Below are positions 53,619 through 60,345 of a stretch of DNA of 64,000 nt, piece by piece. How positions within the stretch are numbered: the first letter of the stretch is position 1; each line of letters begins with the position of its first letter. Location: contig NZ_CP146242.1 of the NCBI RefSeq assembly GCF_037039395.1, positions 2,615,001-2,679,000 on the forward strand. The letters are read 5' to 3'. The notes under the pieces are model-generated. The model was not told where the DNA came from and did no database searches. It saw nothing but the letters and a program-made list of their open reading frames with translations. This DNA is from Agrobacterium vitis. Lineage in GTDB: Bacteria; Pseudomonadota; Alphaproteobacteria; Rhizobiales; Rhizobiaceae. Made by a program: the position numbers and the translations under genes.

Positions 53619-54740
53619 ATGACCACCGCTTCCCAGACCGCCCGCATCGAAGTTTTCCGGCCCGGCACATTCACGCCGATGGAAGGCGCGTCGATTACCT
53701 ATAGCGCCGCTGACCTGAAGGCGGCGGCGGATGCTTACGACCCTGATACCGCACCTGTTCCTGTTGTCGTCGGTCATCCGGCCACGGACGCCCCTGCTTA
53801 CGGCTGGGCGCAAAGCTTCGACTATGACGCAAGCAGCCAACGGCTTTATGCGACGGTGGGTGAGATCGATCCGGCATTCTCGGAAGCCGTGAAGGCCGGG
53901 CGTTATAAGAAAGTCAGCCTGTCATTCTTCCGGCCTGAAGCCTCGGCCAATCCGGTTCCTGGCACATGGTATCCGCGCCATATCGGTTTTCTCGGCGGTG
54001 CGGCTCCGGCTGTATCTGGCCTGAAGAACGTCCAGTTTTCCGCCCCAGAAAGCAGCGTTACCGTCAGCGCTGATTTCGGGGAGCGCGGCTTTGAAGAGGC
54101 TGCCAGCCTGTTTCGCAGCATCCGTGAATTTCTGATCGACAAATTCGGCATGGAAGACGCCGACAAGGCTCTGCCCGGTTTCCAGATCGATTGGCTGTCT
54201 GAAACCGAAATCCAGCCCCCCGCCAGCCGCCCGGCCTTTGCCGCGCCGCCTGCATCCCAACCACCAGAGAAAAAGGAGCCTGTTGTGGTCCAGACCAATG
54301 CCGACTTCGCCGCCCGCGAAGCCGATTTTGCTGCCCGTGAGGCGCGGCTCAAAGAGAGCGAGGCCAAAATCGCCCATGCTGCAAATGTATCATTTGCGGA
54401 AGGTCTCGTTAGTGATGGCAAGCTGTTGCCTGCTTCGAAAGACAAGCTCGTCGCCGTCTTGAACGCCTTTCCCGGCGAGACGACTGTTTCATTCGCAACC
54501 GGTGAAGCCGCTGTGCCGGTCGCCCAGGCGCTGCGCGATCTTTTGGCCGCGCAGCCGAAGATCGTGTCTTTTGGGGCGATGGATATGCCGGAAACGGGCG
54601 TTGACGAGAGCGCCGCCTCATTTGCGGCTGATGGTAAGCCGGTCGATCAGGCCGGTCTTGAGCGGCACAACAAGGCGGTGGCCTATCAGCGCCAGCACCC
54701 CGGCACGTCCTACATGGACGCCGTGCGGGCAGTTGGTTGA
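53619..54740 (+). CDS. Phage head maturation protease / scaffold (Mu gpI-like)
   Basis: 373 residues from ATG 53619 (GGAG upstream). N-terminal protease domain about 1-150 with VPVVVGHPATDAPAYGWAQ near 45-63 and YKKVSLSFFRP near 100-110, the His and Ser expected of the family. The C-terminal half has a coiled coil (DFAAREADFAAREARLKESEAKIAHAA, cited AREADFAAREARLKESEAK) that may be the scaffold part, as in Mu gpI/gpZ. The C-terminal end (HNKAVAYQRQHPGTSYMDAV) is common in Mu-like proteases. Confidence 0.88.
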   Translation: MTTASQTARIEVFRPGTFTPMEGASITYSAADLKAAADAYDPDTAPVPVVVGHPATDAPAYGWAQSFDYDASSQRLYATVGEIDPAFSEAVKAGRYKKVSLSFFRPEASANPVPGTWYPRHIGFLGGAAPAVSGLKNVQFSAPESSVTVSADFGERGFEEAASLFRSIREFLIDKFGMEDADKALPGFQIDWLSETEIQPPASRPAFAAPPASQPPEKKEPVVVQTNADFAAREADFAAREARLKESEAKIAHAANVSFAEGLVSDGKLLPASKDKLVAVLNAFPGETTVSFATGEAAVPVAQALRDLLAAQPKIVSFGAMDMPETGVDESAASFAADGKPVDQAGLERHNKAVAYQRQHPGTSYMDAVRAVG

Positions 54741-54754
54741 GGGAGGGCGAGGCT

Positions 54755-55093
54755 ATGCAGTTTTTTCAGCCGGTCCTTTCGGACACAGTAACCGCCACCA
54801 CACTTTTCGACGCTTACGACCTGATCGGTTTCGATGACGGCAAGGTCACGATCGACGACGCTCCGGTCAAAGGCATGGCCCATCATCCGGCCACCGAGAT
54901 CGGCCTCGATGTCGCTGCCATGCTGATCGGCACAGGCCGGGTCCGCGCCCGTGGCGTCATCACCAAAGGGGCGAAGCTGATCTCTGCCGCTGCCGGTGGT
55001 GTCAAAGCCGCGCCAGCCAATGCCGCCAATCCGTTTGCCGTGGCGCTAACCGCCGCCGCCGATGGCGAATTCGTCACCATTCTCATCCGTTAA
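54755..55093 (+). CDS. Head decoration / DUF2190-like capsid cement protein
   Basis: 112 residues from ATG 54755 (GGGAGGGCGAGG upstream). Beta-rich protein with VKGMAHHPATEIGLDVAAMLIGTGRVRARGVIT in the middle (cited IGLDVAAMLIGTGRVRARG). It lies between the protease and the major capsid gene, the usual position of a decoration protein. Family assignment is from position and pattern. Confidence 0.72.
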   Translation: MQFFQPVLSDTVTATTLFDAYDLIGFDDGKVTIDDAPVKGMAHHPATEIGLDVAAMLIGTGRVRARGVITKGAKLISAAAGGVKAAPANAANPFAVALTAAADGEFVTILIR

Positions 55094-55106
55094 GGACACA
55101 CGCCTC

Positions 55107-56060
55107 ATGACCACCCGCGCCTTGAACCAGCGGACCGCCGCCATCATCGATCCGATCCTGTCCACTCATGCCCGTGGCTATCGCAACTCCACCTTCATCG
55201 CTGATGCGCTGTTCCCGCGTGTCTCGATCCCCAACCGGTCCATGCTGGTCATCAAGTTCGGCAAGGAAGCGTTCCGCAAGCTCAACACCCGCCGTGCGCC
55301 TGGCTCTGCCACCAAGCGTGTTCAATACGGCTATGCGGCAGACCCGGTTTCGCTGGTGCAGGACTCGCTCGAAGGCATCGTGCCGACCGAACACCAGCAG
55401 GAAGCCGAAAAGGTGCCGGGCATCGACCTCGGCGCCGGTGCGGTCAACATGGTGCTGGATGTCCTCGACCTCAATCTTGAGATCGATAGCGGGCGGATTG
55501 CCCGCGATCCCGCCAACTATGACGCCAACCACAAGATGGCGCTGACCGGCGCGGATCGCTGGACCGATCCGGACAGTGATCCAAAGGCCGACCTGGACGA
55601 GGCCAAGGAGATGATCCGCCGCTCCATTGGGCGCTATCCCAACACGCTCACGCTTGGTCCCAACGCTGGCAATGCCCTCAAGGGTCACCCCAAGATCAAG
55701 GAACAGTTTAAGTATACCTCGAAAGACAGCATTTCCACCGACATGCTGGCCGCCTATTTCGACGTCAAGAAAGTGGTGATCGGCGCGGCGGTCTATCTGC
55801 CGGAGACCGCCGACGATGCGGCTCTCGCCAATGACGTCTGGGGCGATGATGCGATCCTCGCCTATGTGCCGGAAGCGGGCGACAATTTTCAGGTGCCGTC
55901 CTTTGCTTATACTTATGAGCTGACCGGCTATCCGCAGGTTGAACAGCCCTATTATGAGCGGCCTATCAAGTCGTGGGTCTATCCGACCACAGTTGAGCGC
56001 CGACCTATTCTGACCGGTGCTGAAGGCGGTTTCCTCTTTCAGAACGCGGGGTCGAAATGA
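55107..56060 (+). CDS. Major capsid protein
   Basis: 317 residues from ATG 55107 (AAGGA upstream). Capsid-type features: N-terminal arm NQRTAAIIDPILSTHARGYRN, the loop domain, and the C-terminal YELTGYPQVEQPYYERPIKSWVYPTTVERRPIL (cited YPQVEQPYYERPIKSW), as in HK97-fold capsids of transposable phages that are not closely Mu gpT-like. Position after protease and decoration genes supports it. It overlaps the next gene by ATGA. Confidence 0.87.
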   Translation: MTTRALNQRTAAIIDPILSTHARGYRNSTFIADALFPRVSIPNRSMLVIKFGKEAFRKLNTRRAPGSATKRVQYGYAADPVSLVQDSLEGIVPTEHQQEAEKVPGIDLGAGAVNMVLDVLDLNLEIDSGRIARDPANYDANHKMALTGADRWTDPDSDPKADLDEAKEMIRRSIGRYPNTLTLGPNAGNALKGHPKIKEQFKYTSKDSISTDMLAAYFDVKKVVIGAAVYLPETADDAALANDVWGDDAILAYVPEAGDNFQVPSFAYTYELTGYPQVEQPYYERPIKSWVYPTTVERRPILTGAEGGFLFQNAGSK

Positions 56061-56602
56061 GCGATCTCATATCAGTGACCTTGACCGGCCCCGCCAAGAT
56101 TGACGGGCAACGCAAGCTTGCCGGGGCTACCGTCGCCGTCAGCACGACGCTTGCGCTTCAGCTTGCAGCATCCGGTGTCATCAATCCCGAAGTGGCGAAA
56201 TCGCTGGCCGAGGCGATGCAGGACACACCGCTTGCATCGGATTTTAGGGCGGCAGTTGATGCCGCCGTGGCGGAGCGGATCGCGGAGCTGGACCGTGAAA
56301 CCACAAACCTTGCCGCCGATCTGGCGGATGAGGCAAGCCGTGCGAGCAGCGCCCGCACCCGTGCCGCCGAACTCGAAGACCAGCTCGCCGCAGCCCAACG
56401 TCAGATTGTCGAGCTGGATCAAGAAACCGAGAACCTCACCGCCGATCTGGCGGATGCGATCACCCGTTTGGGCAAGGCAGACGCCCGTGTTGCCGAACTG
56501 GAAAAGCTGCTTGCTCCTGCGCAGGCTTCGCCCGCCGCCGATGCCGCCACGGAAGGCGCGGAGCAAAAGCCCGCCGCCAAGCCTGCCAAGGCCACGAAAT
56601 AA
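56057..56602 (+). CDS. Mu gp35-like protein with coiled-coil repeat
   Basis: 181 residues. The N-terminal ~50 residues (VTLTGPAKIDGQRKLAGATV) resemble the small gp35/HI1506-like head protein. Residues about 74-150 form a long coiled coil with two copies of a ~37-residue unit (ELDRETTNLAADLADEAS and ELDQETENLTADLADAIT). The tail is Ala/Lys/Pro rich. Two hairpins follow. Confidence 0.72.
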   Translation: MSDLISVTLTGPAKIDGQRKLAGATVAVSTTLALQLAASGVINPEVAKSLAEAMQDTPLASDFRAAVDAAVAERIAELDRETTNLAADLADEASRASSARTRAAELEDQLAAAQRQIVELDQETENLTADLADAITRLGKADARVAELEKLLAPAQASPAADAATEGAEQKPAAKPAKATK

Positions 56603-56634
56603 GGTCCGTCCCTAAATCTCCCAAGCCGGACCTT
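56601..56634 (+). repeat. Hairpin after the gp35-like gene
   Basis: Stem AAGGTCCG/CGGACCTT with an 18-nt loop, immediately upstream of the stronger terminator at 56637-56668. Confidence 0.6.
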
Positions 56635-56636
56635 TT

Positions 56637-56668
56637 GAGCGGGGCGGGTGGCCCCAGCCGCCCCGCTC
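56637..56668 (+). terminator. Terminator between head and joining/tail genes
   Basis: An 11-bp G/C-rich stem GAGCGGGGCGG/CCGCCCCGCTC with a 10-nt loop, followed by ATTTTTC. It is inside the late gene string, so it should lower expression of downstream tail genes relative to capsid. Confidence 0.8.
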
Positions 56669-56695
56669 ATTTTTCGAAACTGGATCTCAATCACC

Positions 56696-57166
56696 ATGAC
56701 GCGATTTCTAACGGTTGATGACTTTACCGCCGCCTTTGGCCTTGCCGAAGTCTCGCAGATCGCGGGCATCGGCAACCTCAATGACCCGGCTGGCCGCAGC
56801 CTGGACATAACCAAGATTGAAGCCGCCATCATCTGGGCCGAGGATATTTTTGTCGGCTATGCCCGCGCCCGCTATCCCGTTATCGAGACGCTGACGCCGG
56901 AGGCAACGGCCCCAGTCATCAAAGGCCTGATTGCCGATGTGGCGCGCTACCGCCTGCGGGATAAGTCGGGCGGTCAAGGCCAAGTTGCCGACACCGTTAG
57001 AGATCGGCACGACGCCGCCATGGCCAATATCAAGGCCGTGGCGACCGGAAAGTTCGAGCTGCCGATTGCAGGCCTGCCCACCAATGGCGAGGCCGGGTCC
57101 GTCAGTTCGCAGGCTGTTGTGCCGCCGTCGCCGGTTCGCTCGATGCTTTACGGGTGGCGACCATGA
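56696..57166 (+). CDS. DUF1320 head-tail joining protein (Mu gp36-like)
   Basis: 156 residues from ATG 56696. It opens MTRFLTVDDFTAAFGLAE and contains KIEAAIIWAEDIFVGYARARYP and PVIKGLIADVARYRLRDK, the DUF1320 pattern of Mu gp36. The TTTCTAACG motif lies in its first codons (56705-56713). ATGA overlap with the next gene. Confidence 0.88.
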   Translation: MTRFLTVDDFTAAFGLAEVSQIAGIGNLNDPAGRSLDITKIEAAIIWAEDIFVGYARARYPVIETLTPEATAPVIKGLIADVARYRLRDKSGGQGQVADTVRDRHDAAMANIKAVATGKFELPIAGLPTNGEAGSVSSQAVVPPSPVRSMLYGWRP

Positions 57167-57654
57167 CAGATGCATTGGTTACGGCCCGTCCAGCGACCGT
57201 CATTGAGCAGGTTGAGGATGCGATGCTTGGCGAACTGAAGGTCAGCGTTTCCGGCCAATGCAAGGTCGAGGTATTTCCTAACGATCCAGCCCTTTACGAT
57301 TTCAGCGGACTGCCCGCCGCTTTGCTCATCCACTATGCCGGATCACGGTTTGCGCCCGCCAAAGGCCCGGTCAGCACAAACCAAGCCCGCGCCATGGAAT
57401 TTTCTCTGGTGCTGCTGGTCCGGTCATTGCGCGGCGAAGGCGGCGCTTATGCCCACCTTGAGGATATTCGCCTTGCCATCCAAGGCCGGGCCTTTGCCGG
57501 GGCCGGTCCTGCCATGCTCACCCGCGACCAATTGGACCAGGAGAAAGATGGCGTCTGGCGATGGGAAATCCGCGTCTCGCTGCCGATCCCTGCCGTTGCC
57601 CGAAACTACCAGACACCCGCGCCGTTCATGCGCCCGGCATTTTCTACCCCCTGA
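57163..57654 (+). CDS. DUF1834-family protein (Mu gp37-like)
   Basis: 163 residues. It opens MTDALVTARPATVIEQVEDAMLGEL and contains PALLIHYAGSRFA-type and FSLVLLVRSLRGEGGAYAHLEDIRLAIQG-type segments (cited LLVRSLRGEGGAYAHLEDIR), matching Mu gp37. Likely a tail terminator or joining protein. ATGA overlap upstream. Confidence 0.85.
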   Translation: MTDALVTARPATVIEQVEDAMLGELKVSVSGQCKVEVFPNDPALYDFSGLPAALLIHYAGSRFAPAKGPVSTNQARAMEFSLVLLVRSLRGEGGAYAHLEDIRLAIQGRAFAGAGPAMLTRDQLDQEKDGVWRWEIRVSLPIPAVARNYQTPAPFMRPAFSTP

Positions 57655-57690
57655 AGCCAGCATTTCCACCCCCTGAAGAAAGCCGAGGAT

Positions 57691-57915
57691 ATGGCAAAGA
57701 CACCTGCAAGACAGTCCTATCGCTACTCCGGCCCTGTCACGCCGCTCGACATCGAGGGCGAGAGCCGGATGCTGTTTCCTGGCACGTCCTACCGCGACCT
57801 GCCGGAAGATCACCCCATTGTCACCAATCTCATCGAGCGAAAGCTGCTGGTGGCCGAGACCGTTAAGGCCGAAGCCGCGCCTGCCGTTGCCGATGCCGGT
57901 TCGGAAGGAGCCTGA
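57691..57915 (+). CDS. DUF2635-like small protein (Mu gp38-like)
   Basis: 74 residues from ATG 57691. Short beta-rich region (PVTPLDIEGESRMLFPGTSYRDL) then DHPIVTNLIERKLLV, fitting the small gp38 slot directly before the sheath gene; the Ala-rich tail is unconserved. The 36-bp gap before it includes a short near-repeat of the preceding stop region (CAGCATTTCCACCCCCTGAAG-like; ACCCCCTGAAG occurs twice). Confidence 0.7.
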   Translation: MAKTPARQSYRYSGPVTPLDIEGESRMLFPGTSYRDLPEDHPIVTNLIERKLLVAETVKAEAAPAVADAGSEGA

Positions 57916-57917
57916 TC

Positions 57918-59180
57918 ATGGCCGCAACGTTTCACCACGGCCCGGAGGTCGTAGAGCATAAGGACGGCGTCTCTGTCGTCCGCGACGTCAAGTCTGCCGT
58001 CACCTATGTCAACGGTACGGCCCCAATCCACCTCATTCATGACACGGCGGCAAAGCGCGCCGAATACATCAACAAGCGGGTTGTCATCCGCACCCGCACC
58101 GAGGCCGCAGCGGCCTTCGGCGAACATGTCGCTGGCTATACCATTCCCGCAGCTCTCGACGCGATCTTCGACCAGGGCGACGGCGGCACGATCATCGTCA
58201 ACAATGTCTTTGATCCGGACACGCACAAATCAGGCACGACGCCCGATCCGGCAGCGGTGACGGTGCAGGAAATCAATGGCGGCATTTCTGCTGCCGGTGT
58301 CGCCAGGGGCTTTTCCGGCGCATACGAATGCTACAACACCCTCGGCTATTTCCCAAAAATCATCATTGCGCCTGGCTATTCGCCTTCCGCAGTTGTCCGC
58401 TCTGAAATGGATGTGGTGGCCTCCCGGCTCAACGCGATGGCAATCGCCGACCTGCCACTTGGCCTGACCAAGCAACAGGCGGCGGAAACACGCGGGACCA
58501 CTGGCATGGCGAATACGTCCAGCCCCCGCGTGATCCTGACCTATCCGCATGTCGTCATTGAAGACACGACCGGGGCAGCGGAAACCCGACTGGACCCGCT
58601 GTCGTCGCGGCTGGCGGGCGTTATCATCGCCACGGATCTCGACGAAGGCTGGCACCACAGCCCATCGAACCGTGAGATCAAGGGTGTGGTCGATCTGGAA
58701 ACGGCGATCAATTTCTATCCGTCCGACTACCAGAACGACACCAATTTCCTCAACGAAGTGGGTATCGTCACCGCAATGCGCTCGTTTGCGACCGGGTTCC
58801 GGACGTTTGGCAACCGCTCGGCAGCTTATCCCTCCTCGTCGCATGTCGAGAACTTCATCCATGCCCGCCGCATTCTGGACATGAGCCATGAGTCGATCAT
58901 TTTCTACCTCATGAATTACGTGGACAAGATCGGCACCCGCGCCAACATCGAAGCGGTCGAGGAAGGGGTAAACTCCTATCTGCGCTCCAAGATCGGCGAT
59001 GGCGTTTTTTACGGCGCAAGCTTCCTCTTCGATACCGCGAAGAACACGGCGGCCCAGATTGCCGACGGGCGGTTCTTCTACAAATTCGAGTGCCATCCGA
59101 TTTCTGTGATGGAGCGGATCACCGTCGATAGTTACGTCGATACCAAGTTCATCGCCGACGCCTTGTCCTTGGCGGCCTGA
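57918..59180 (+). CDS. Tail sheath protein (Mu gpL-like)
   Basis: 420 residues. Contractile sheath family: FHHGPEVVEHKDGVSVVRDVKSAVTYVNGTAP near the N-terminus (cited VKSAVTYVNGTAP), PKIIIAPGYS near 150, PSNREIKGVVDLETAINF near 248 and TDLDEGWHHSPSN near 237, and a C-terminal domain (ERITVDSYVDTKFIADAL). Shows the phage has a contractile tail. Confidence 0.93.
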   Translation: MAATFHHGPEVVEHKDGVSVVRDVKSAVTYVNGTAPIHLIHDTAAKRAEYINKRVVIRTRTEAAAAFGEHVAGYTIPAALDAIFDQGDGGTIIVNNVFDPDTHKSGTTPDPAAVTVQEINGGISAAGVARGFSGAYECYNTLGYFPKIIIAPGYSPSAVVRSEMDVVASRLNAMAIADLPLGLTKQQAAETRGTTGMANTSSPRVILTYPHVVIEDTTGAAETRLDPLSSRLAGVIIATDLDEGWHHSPSNREIKGVVDLETAINFYPSDYQNDTNFLNEVGIVTAMRSFATGFRTFGNRSAAYPSSSHVENFIHARRILDMSHESIIFYLMNYVDKIGTRANIEAVEEGVNSYLRSKIGDGVFYGASFLFDTAKNTAAQIADGRFFYKFECHPISVMERITVDSYVDTKFIADALSLAA

Positions 59181-59195
59181 CCAGGAGCATAACAC

Positions 59196-59708
59196 ATGAC
59201 CCGTAAAACCGGACAAATCACCCAGGCCGATTGCTACATCAACGAGGTCGATGTTTGCGGTCGGGTAGCCGAACTGGATATGGGCGAAATCGCCCATACC
59301 GAGATCGAGCACAAAACGTTGGGGCAGATCGGCGTCCTCAAACTGCCGGGCCGCCCGGTGGAGGCCATTGAAGGCAAGATCAGCTTCGAATGGCTGGACG
59401 AGGAAGTGTCGAGGTCGATCATGAACCCGACCAAGACGCACAAGATACAAATTCATTCGTATGTCGATATTTTCGACGCGGATGGCCTCAACTCCGATCA
59501 GTCTCACACCCTGATCACCCATATCGGGTTTCAGATGATGAAGACCGGTGGGCGCACCGCCAAGCTGGGCGAAAACCTTGCCCAGGAGCATGACATTTCC
59601 ATCACCAGTTTCAAGCAGTCGGTCTATGGCGGCGAAACGCCGATCATCGAATTTGATGCCTGGAACAACATCTACCGCGTCAACGGCGAGGATGTCTGGC
59701 CCAAATAG
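59196..59708 (+). CDS. Tail tube protein (Mu gpM-like)
   Basis: 170 residues, phage major tail tube family: GQITQADCYINEVDVCGRVAELDMGEIAHTEIEHKTLGQIG near the start (cited INEVDVCGRVAELDMGEI), and GGETPIIEFDAWNNIYRVNGEDVW at the end (cited IIEFDAWNNIYRVNGEDVW). Immediately follows the sheath gene. Confidence 0.92.
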   Translation: MTRKTGQITQADCYINEVDVCGRVAELDMGEIAHTEIEHKTLGQIGVLKLPGRPVEAIEGKISFEWLDEEVSRSIMNPTKTHKIQIHSYVDIFDADGLNSDQSHTLITHIGFQMMKTGGRTAKLGENLAQEHDISITSFKQSVYGGETPIIEFDAWNNIYRVNGEDVWPK

Positions 59709-59766
59709 CGGCCAGCCTTTTCCACCTTCAGCCTCAAATTTCTAACGCAGACCGAGGAATAATCCC

Positions 59767-60111
59767 ATGACCGACAAAGACACCGCCACCGAGTTCAAGG
59801 GCGTCCGCGCCAAGCTTTTGGCCAACAAAGCCGCGAAATCCGGCTCTTACGATTTTCCCTTGAAGGAATGCGGCGTGACCGCAAGCGTCCCGAATTTCAT
59901 CAATCACGGCCTGTGGATGCGGGCGCAACGGATCGCCAAGGGCGACACCTCGAAAGCGCAAGCGGCTTTCATCTGCGAGGCGGTGCTGTTCGACGGCGAA
60001 AAGCTGACTGTCACGGATCTCGCCGAACTGGTTCCAGCGGGTGACACGCTGGCGCTGATCAATGAGGTCTTCGGTGAGGACGAAGATGAGGGAAAGGAGA
60101 AAGCGGCCTGA
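59767..60111 (+). CDS. Tail assembly chaperone (Mu gp41-like)
   Basis: 114 residues. It lies between tube and tape measure genes, the usual chaperone slot. The last codons contain GGGAAAG (60090-60096), and a -1 slip there reads on to 60272, adding 58 codons (KGWTHDDLNGMTESEFGWWYGEAIKLEEAK; cited in part) to give a 168-residue product. Only the short and long forms together are expected to work, as in lambda G/GT. Confidence 0.85.
   Translation: MTDKDTATEFKGVRAKLLANKAAKSGSYDFPLKECGVTASVPNFINHGLWMRAQRIAKGDTSKAQAAFICEAVLFDGEKLTVTDLAELVPAGDTLALINEVFGEDEDEGKEKAA
60090..60096 (+). promoter_or_regulatory. -1 frameshift heptamer GGGAAAG for the tail chaperone
   Basis: Zero-frame codons are GAG GGA AAG GAG, so G GGA AAG is in the right register. 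It is the same heptamer used by lambda gpG-T. The zero-frame stop is at 60109-60111, 13 bp downstream. Confidence 0.8.
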
Positions 60112-60272
60112 TATTGTCGTTGCCCGTCCAGCACCTCTTCATGATTGAAAAGGGCTGGACGCATGACGATCTGAATGGCATGACGGAATCAGAATTCGGC
60201 TGGTGGTATGGCGAGGCCATCAAGCTGGAAGAGGCGAAGGCAGACGCCATTCGGGATGCCTCTAAAAGCTGA
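60096..60272 (+). CDS. Tail assembly chaperone C-terminal extension (-1 frame)
   Basis: 58 codons in the -1 frame after the slip site. Contains EKGWTHDDLNGMTESEFGWWYGEA, the typical small second tail chaperone pattern of Mu-like phages. No ribosome site or good start of its own (an ATG at 60144 is internal), so it should be made only as a fusion to the gene at 59767. Confidence 0.78.
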   Translation, partial: GESGLILSLPVQHLFMIEKGWTHDDLNGMTESEFGWWYGEAIKLEEAKADAIRDASKS

Positions 60273-60290
60273 CCGGACACGGGTCCGGTC
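60271..60290 (+). repeat. Hairpin GACCGGAC-N4-GTCCGGTC, copy 3
   Basis: Perfect 8-bp arms with loop ACGG. It begins inside the stop codon of the chaperone extension and precedes the tape-measure gene by 55 bp, like the other two copies at gene-block borders. Confidence 0.75.
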
Positions 60291-60345
60291 AATCTCACCT
60301 CAAGAACATGCGACCTCTGGCGGGCAACCGACCGGAGGTTTTTTT

